NCBI GenBank assembly: GCA_012513735.1
Contig: JAAZBR010000173.1
Coordinates: 1-11,388, forward strand
Direction: 5' to 3'
DNA: 11,388 nucleotides
From: Clostridiales bacterium
GTDB taxonomy: Bacteria; Bacillota; Clostridia; Christensenellales; Aristaeellaceae
Shown: piece by piece, positions 8,116 to 11,388 of the stretch
How positions within the stretch are numbered: position 1 is the first letter of the stretch
Layout: each line of letters begins with the position of its first letter
Notes under the pieces: model-generated
The model's database searches: none
What the model was told of the DNA's origin: nothing
The model's input: the letters and a program-made list of their open reading frames with translations, nothing else
Translations under genes and position numbers: made by a program

Positions 8116-8354
8116 CAGACCAGTTCGGTGCTTTCATCAAGCACATTCATCAAAGCAAGAAGGCTACCCCAAAGTGCCGCTGCGTCCCATTTTTTCACCC
8201 GCTATGTAAAGCAGGCCGGTGCCCGGCATCGAGTTTCTGCCGTCCCCTGGCGTGTCTCCACGGGGGCATGACATCCGCTCTCCGACGAGGGCTCCGTAGA
8301 GTGAAATGTGGGTAAAAACAGGGCGCTGGCGCACACTTCAGGAATAACCCTTGT
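8090..8354 (-). ncRNA. Structured leader or small RNA upstream of tsaC, family not recognised
   Basis: About 265 nt are predicted from the start site set by the consensus promoter (near 8354) to the terminator. No credible ORF lies within. Transcript nt 4-45 (8351-8310) pair with nt 155-195 (8200-8160) as an interrupted rod. Its segments are GGTTA/TAGCC, CCTGAA/TTTGGG (with wobbles), GTGC/GCAC, GCG/CGC, CCC/GGG, UUUUU/AAAAA and ACCC/GGGU, roughly 30 pairs. The head holds three local hairpins. The first is 8271-8309, with ACAT/ATGT and CTCT/AGAG. The second is 8244-8266, with CCCC-CGTG, a GAGA tetraloop and CACG-CCA-GGGG. The third is 8224-8242, with CGGCA/TGCCG. A further hairpin, GTGCTT-GATGA-AAGCAC (8128-8144), precedes the terminator. 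It could be a riboswitch-like leader of tsaC or a free small RNA such as a divergent 6S RNA. Pairings were found by eye without energy calculation. Confidence 0.6.
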
Positions 8355-8360
8355 GCATTA

Positions 8361-8389
8361 ATTATAGAATCCGGCATAGTGCATGTCAA
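8361..8389 (-). promoter_or_regulatory. Perfect-consensus sigma-70/sigma-A promoter
   Basis: Reading the minus strand, TTGACA (8384-8389) is followed by a 17-bp spacer (8367-8383) and TATAAT (8361-8366). Both hexamers match the consensus exactly at the optimal spacing. An A/T-rich stretch containing five A lies just upstream of the -35, like an UP element. Transcription is expected to begin near A8354. Such strength is more typical of stable RNA genes than of a tRNA-modification enzyme. It lies 42 bp beyond the rpoC terminator. Confidence 0.88.
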
Positions 8390-8431
8390 GTTTTTCTTGG
8401 AAAAGTACAAGGCATGTTCACGGGTCTGTTC

Positions 8432-8463
8432 AAAAGAGGGCGCGTCCCGCAAAGAACGCGCCC
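8432..8463 (-). terminator. Intrinsic terminator of rpoC
   Basis: On the minus strand, 20 bases after the rpoC stop, GGGCGCGT (8456-8463) pairs with ACGCGCCC (8438-8445) across a 10-nt loop, followed by TCTTTT (8432-8437). This is an 8-bp GC-rich stem plus U-rich tail. It closes the rpoC transcription unit and separates it from the promoter at 8361-8389. Confidence 0.87.
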
Positions 8464-8483
8464 CTGGATTTGATCTTCGGGCT

Positions 8484-11388
8484 TCAGTAGGTTTCCTGAA
8501 GCTCGATGTTTTTGTAACGCTTCAGTCCCGTGCCTGCAGGGATCAGCTTGCCGATGATTACGTTCTCCTTCAGGCCCTCCAGCGGGTCCACCTTACCCTT
8601 GATGGCGGCCTCGGTGAGCACGCGGGTGGTCTCCTGGAAGGAGGCGGCCGAGAGGAAGCTGTCCGTTGCCAGCGAGGCCTTGGTGATGCCCAGCAGTACA
8701 CGCTTGGCGATGGCCGGTCGCTTGCCCTCCTGCAGGGCGGCTTCGTTGGATTTCTCAAAGCGGAAGATGTCCACAAGGGAGCCGGGCAGCAGGTCAGTGT
8801 CGCCAGCGTCTTCCACACGCACCTTGCGCAGCATCTGCCGCACAATCACCTCGATGTGCTTGTCGGCGATACCCACGCCCTGGGAGTGATACACGCTCAG
8901 CACCTCGCGCAGCAGGTACTCCTGCACGCTCTTGATGCCCAGAATGCGCAGCAGGTGGTGTGGGTTGACGGAACCGTCGATCAGCTCATCCCCGGCCTGC
9001 ACCTTGTCGCCCTCCTGCACCTTCAGGCGTGCGCCGTAGTGGATCAGGTAACTCTTCTTTTCATTGGGATCATCGTCGGAGGTGATCACGATCTCGCGGC
9101 GCTTCTTGCTGGTACCGAAGCTCACGGTGCCGTTGATTTCTGCCAGTGTGGCCTCCACCTTGGGTTTTCTTGCCTCAAACAGCTCTTCTACGCGGGGCAG
9201 ACCCTGGGTAATGTCGGTGGCGGACGCCACGCCGCCGGAGTGGAAGTTACGCATGGTGAGCTGGGTGCCCGGCTCGCCGATGGACTGGGCTGCGATGATG
9301 CCCACGGCCTCGCCGATGTCCACCATGCCGCCATGGGCCAGGTTGCTGCCGTAACAGCGGGCACACACGCCGGTCTGGCAGCGGCAGCTCAGCACGCTGC
9401 GTACCTGCATGCGGGTGACGCCGGCCTGCTCGATCTTCTGGGCTAGGGTACGGTTGATGGGCTCATTGATATGGCACAGGAACTCACCTGTCACCGGGTG
9501 CACCACGTCTTCCGCAGCCACGCGGCCGGTGATACGGTCGGCCAGGGGCTCGATTTCGCCAATGGCTTCCACCGGGATACCCTTTACAGGCTCACCACGG
9601 GACTCAAAGCAGTCAATCTCGCGGACAATAACCTCCTGTGAAACGTCTACCAGACGGCGGGTCAGGTAGCCTGAGTCTGCTGTACGCAAAGCAGTATCAG
9701 CCAGCGACTTGCGGCTGCCGTGGGAGGACATAAAGAACTCCAGCACGTTGAGGCCCTCGCGGAAGTTGGCGCGGATAGGCAGTTCGATGGTTTTGCCGGA
9801 AGGGGAGGCCATCAGGCCACGCATGCCGGCAAGCTGGGCAACCTGGCCTACCGATCCGCGGGCGCCCGAGTTGGTCATCATGTACACAGGGTTTTTGCTG
9901 TCCAGCACACCCATGATACGACCCTTCAGCTTGTTGGTGGTGTCAGACCAGACGTTGATCACGGCGTTGTAGCGCTCGTCCTCGCTCATCAGGCCGCGGC
10001 GATAGCGGGCTTCAATGCGATCAATCTCCACATCGGCCTCATGCAGCCATTCTGCCTTTTCCGGCGGCACGATGATGTCTGCGATGGACACCGTAATAGC
10101 GCCCTTGGTGGAGTAAGCATAGCCAAGGCGCTTGATTTCATCCAGTACCTTGGCACAGATATTGACCCCATGCACATGGAAGCAGTTTTCCACAATGCGG
10201 CCCAAGTCCTTTTTGACCACTTCGCGGTCGATTTCCAGTTTGAACATGTCGTCCAGGCTTTCACGGGGCTGGAAGCCCAGGTCCTGGGGAATAACCTCAT
10301 TAAACAGCATACGACCCAGCGTGCAGTCGATGATCCGGTGCTCGGTCTGCCCTTCGAAGGTGCGCTCAATCCGCACTTTGATGGGACTTTGCAGCGTAAT
10401 CTGGCCATCGAAGTAGGCCATTTCTGCCTCATCCTGTGAGCTGAAAACGCGGCCGGCCCCCTTGGCTTTCTCGTCGCGCACGGTCAGATAATGGCAGCCG
10501 ATGACCATATCCTGGGCGGGGGAGATGACGGGCTTGCCGTCCTGGGGCTTCATCACATTGTTGGCGGCCAGCATGAGGAAGCGGGCTTCTGCCTGGGCCT
10601 CCACAGACAGCGGAACGTGCACGGCCATCTGGTCGCCGTCAAAATCGGCATTGTAGGCGGTGCAGACCAACGGATGCAAGCGGATGGCCTTGCCTTCCAC
10701 CAGCACCGGCTCAAAGGCCTGGATGCCCAGGCGGTGCAGCGTGGGGGCACGGTTCAACAGCACCGGGTGCTCGCTGATGACGGTTTCCAGAATATCCCAC
10801 ACCTCGGGGCGCACTTTTTCCACGGCGCGCTTGGCGGATTTGACATTGTTGCAGATGCCCAGCTTGACCAGGCGCTCCATCACAAAGGGCTTGAACAGCT
10901 CCAGCGCCATTTCCTTTGGCAGGCCGCACTGGTGCAGCTTGAGCTCGGGGCCCACCACGATAACCGAACGGCCGGAGTAGTCTACGCGCTTGCCTAGCAG
11001 GTTTTGGCGGAAGCGGCCTTGTTTGCCGCGCAGCAGGTCAGACAGGCTTTTGAGTGGTCGATTGCCGGGGCCCGTGACAGCACGGCCACGACGACCATTG
11101 TCAATCAGTGCGTCGACGGCTTCCTGCAACATGCGCTTCTCGTTGCGCACGATGATGTCGGGGGTGCCCATTTCCAGCATGCGCTTCAAGCGGTTATTAC
11201 GATTGATTACGCGGCGGTACAGATCGTTGAGATCGCTGGTGGCAAAACGGCCGCCGTCAAGCTGCACCATGGGGCGCAGATCCGGTGGGATTACGGGAAG
11301 CACATCCAGGATCATCCACTCCGGCTTGTTGTTGCTGGTGCGGAAAGCCTCCACCACCTCCAGGCGCTTGATGGCGTGGGAACGCTTC
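8484..11388 (-). CDS. rpoC: RNA polymerase beta-prime subunit, 5'-truncated by window edge
   Basis: Largest catalytic subunit of RNA polymerase. The frame stays open through the right edge. The residues before the GTG at 11357 ([10 protein letters not shown]) continue the conserved RpoC sequence, so that GTG is internal; by comparison with Bacillota RpoC, about 200 N-terminal residues are missing. Counting from 11357, the catalytic NADFDGDQM is at 236-244 (10626-10652), whose three Asp hold the active-site magnesium. Trigger-loop and bridge-helix neighbourhood residues run from MTNSGARGS (494-502) to SGYLTRRLV (562-570). The zinc site is Cys583, Cys658, Cys665 and Cys668. About 720 residues follow the active site, compared with roughly 950 in E. 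coli, so the large proteobacterial trigger-loop insertion is absent. The C-terminus ends [14 protein letters not shown]. rpoB is expected just beyond the right edge; no rpsL or rpsG follows. Confidence 0.98.
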   Translation of the reverse strand, partial: KRSHAIKRLEVVEAFRTSNNKPEWMILDVLPVIPPDLRPMVQLDGGRFATSDLNDLYRRVINRNNRLKRMLEMGTPDIIVRNEKRMLQEAVDALIDNGRRGRAVTGPGNRPLKSLSDLLRGKQGRFRQNLLGKRVDYSGRSVIVVGPELKLHQCGLPKEMALELFKPFVMERLVKLGICNNVKSAKRAVEKVRPEVWDILETVISEHPVLLNRAPTLHRLGIQAFEPVLVEGKAIRLHPLVCTAYNADFDGDQMAVHVPLSVEAQAEARFLMLAANNVMKPQDGKPVISPAQDMVIGCHYLTVRDEKAKGAGRVFSSQDEAEMAYFDGQITLQSPIKVRIERTFEGQTEHRIIDCTLGRMLFNEVIPQDLGFQPRESLDDMFKLEIDREVVKKDLGRIVENCFHVHGVNICAKVLDEIKRLGYAYSTKGAITVSIADIIVPPEKAEWLHEADVEIDRIEARYRRGLMSEDERYNAVINVWSDTTNKLKGRIMGVLDSKNPVYMMTNSGARGSVGQVAQLAGMRGLMASPSGKTIELPIRANFREGLNVLEFFMSSHGSRKSLADTALRTADSGYLTRRLVDVSQEVIVREIDCFESRGEPVKGIPVEAIGEIEPLADRITGRVAAEDVVHPVTGEFLCHINEPINRTLAQKIEQAGVTRMQVRSVLSCRCQTGVCARCYGSNLAHGGMVDIGEAVGIIAAQSIGEPGTQLTMRNFHSGGVASATDITQGLPRVEELFEARKPKVEATLAEINGTVSFGTSKKRREIVITSDDDPNEKKSYLIHYGARLKVQEGDKVQAGDELIDGSVNPHHLLRILGIKSVQEYLLREVLSVYHSQGVGIADKHIEVIVRQMLRKVRVEDAGDTDLLPGSLVDIFRFEKSNEAALQEGKRPAIAKRVLLGITKASLATDSFLSAASFQETTRVLTEAAIKGKVDPLEGLKENVIIGKLIPAGTGLKRYKNIELQETY

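Noticed and set aside
8159..8190. Resemblance to the GEMM (c-di-GMP-I) riboswitch, from GGGACGC followed by GGTAGCC on the minus strand
   Set aside because: The intervening AAAGCC-type segment, the conserved upstream GCAAACC half and the tetraloop-receptor layout are missing, and the motif instead forms part of the long rod.
8090..8354. Identity as tmRNA, RNase P RNA, SRP RNA or a T-box
   Set aside because: I find no tRNA-like acceptor half, no GAGGAAAGTCC or ACAGAA core, no GGAAGGAAGCAGCC SRP loop and no GGGTGGNACCGCG T-box sequence. 6S RNA is not excluded but the branched head does not fit it well.
8340..8358. A six-codon ATG-to-TGA frame just after the TATAAT box
   Set aside because: The ATG lies upstream of the predicted start site at 8354 and has no ribosome binding site, so it is unlikely to be a leader peptide.
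8195..8452. An 85-codon minus-strand frame between rpoC and tsaC
   Set aside because: It begins inside the rpoC terminator, runs through the consensus promoter, and has no recognisable protein motif.
9720..10997. Open frames of 168 and 239 codons on the plus strand opposite rpoC (9720-10439 and 10491-10997)
   Set aside because: They are shadows of rpoC codon structure, with low-complexity His/Gln/Gly-rich products and no ribosome binding site or family motif.

Overview
The window is GC-rich bacterial chromosome (roughly 60 % by eye) and is almost fully coding. Strong AGGAGG-type ribosome binding sites, several GTG starts, intrinsic terminators, and a beta-prime subunit without the large insertion of the E. 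coli protein together suggest a high-GC member of the Bacillota (Clostridia- or Negativicutes-like). This is an inference, and no genus can be named from the sequence.

Left arm, plus strand, 1-5905: a tightly packed unit of six genes. In order they are glycine C-acetyltransferase (kbl, cut by the left edge), tryptophanyl-tRNA synthetase (trpS), an S33-type alpha/beta hydrolase, a P1/DmpA-family autoprocessing peptidase, holo-ACP synthase (acpS) and the bifunctional NAD(P)H-hydrate repair enzyme (nnr). Gaps are 24 bp or less. The last three genes are joined by 4-bp stop/start overlaps (GTGA, ATGA), so they are probably co-translated. The products serve threonine/glycine metabolism, tRNA charging, carrier-protein activation and metabolite repair, so the unit is a mixed housekeeping operon.

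Middle, minus strand, 5918-8354: reading leftward, a transcription unit opens with a promoter that matches the sigma-70/sigma-A consensus exactly (TTGACA, 17 bp, TATAAT; 8361-8389). It continues through about 265 nt of apparently highly structured non-coding RNA with a terminator-like hairpin at its end. Then come tsaC/sua5 (threonylcarbamoyl-AMP synthase for the t6A tRNA modification) and a PotD-like periplasmic-binding-type protein. It ends at a hairpin terminator shared with the converging left operon.

Right arm, minus strand, 8432-11388: rpoC, whose first roughly 200 codons lie beyond the right edge. It is closed by its own terminator 20 bp after the stop codon.

The most interesting part is the gene-free stretch 8073-8483. 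Its 5' and 3' halves are complementary over about 40 nt and can form a long interrupted rod carrying a branched head. The base of the rod competes with an element that overlaps the terminator directly in front of tsaC. This looks like a riboswitch/attenuator or an abundant small RNA. I could not assign it to a family I know.
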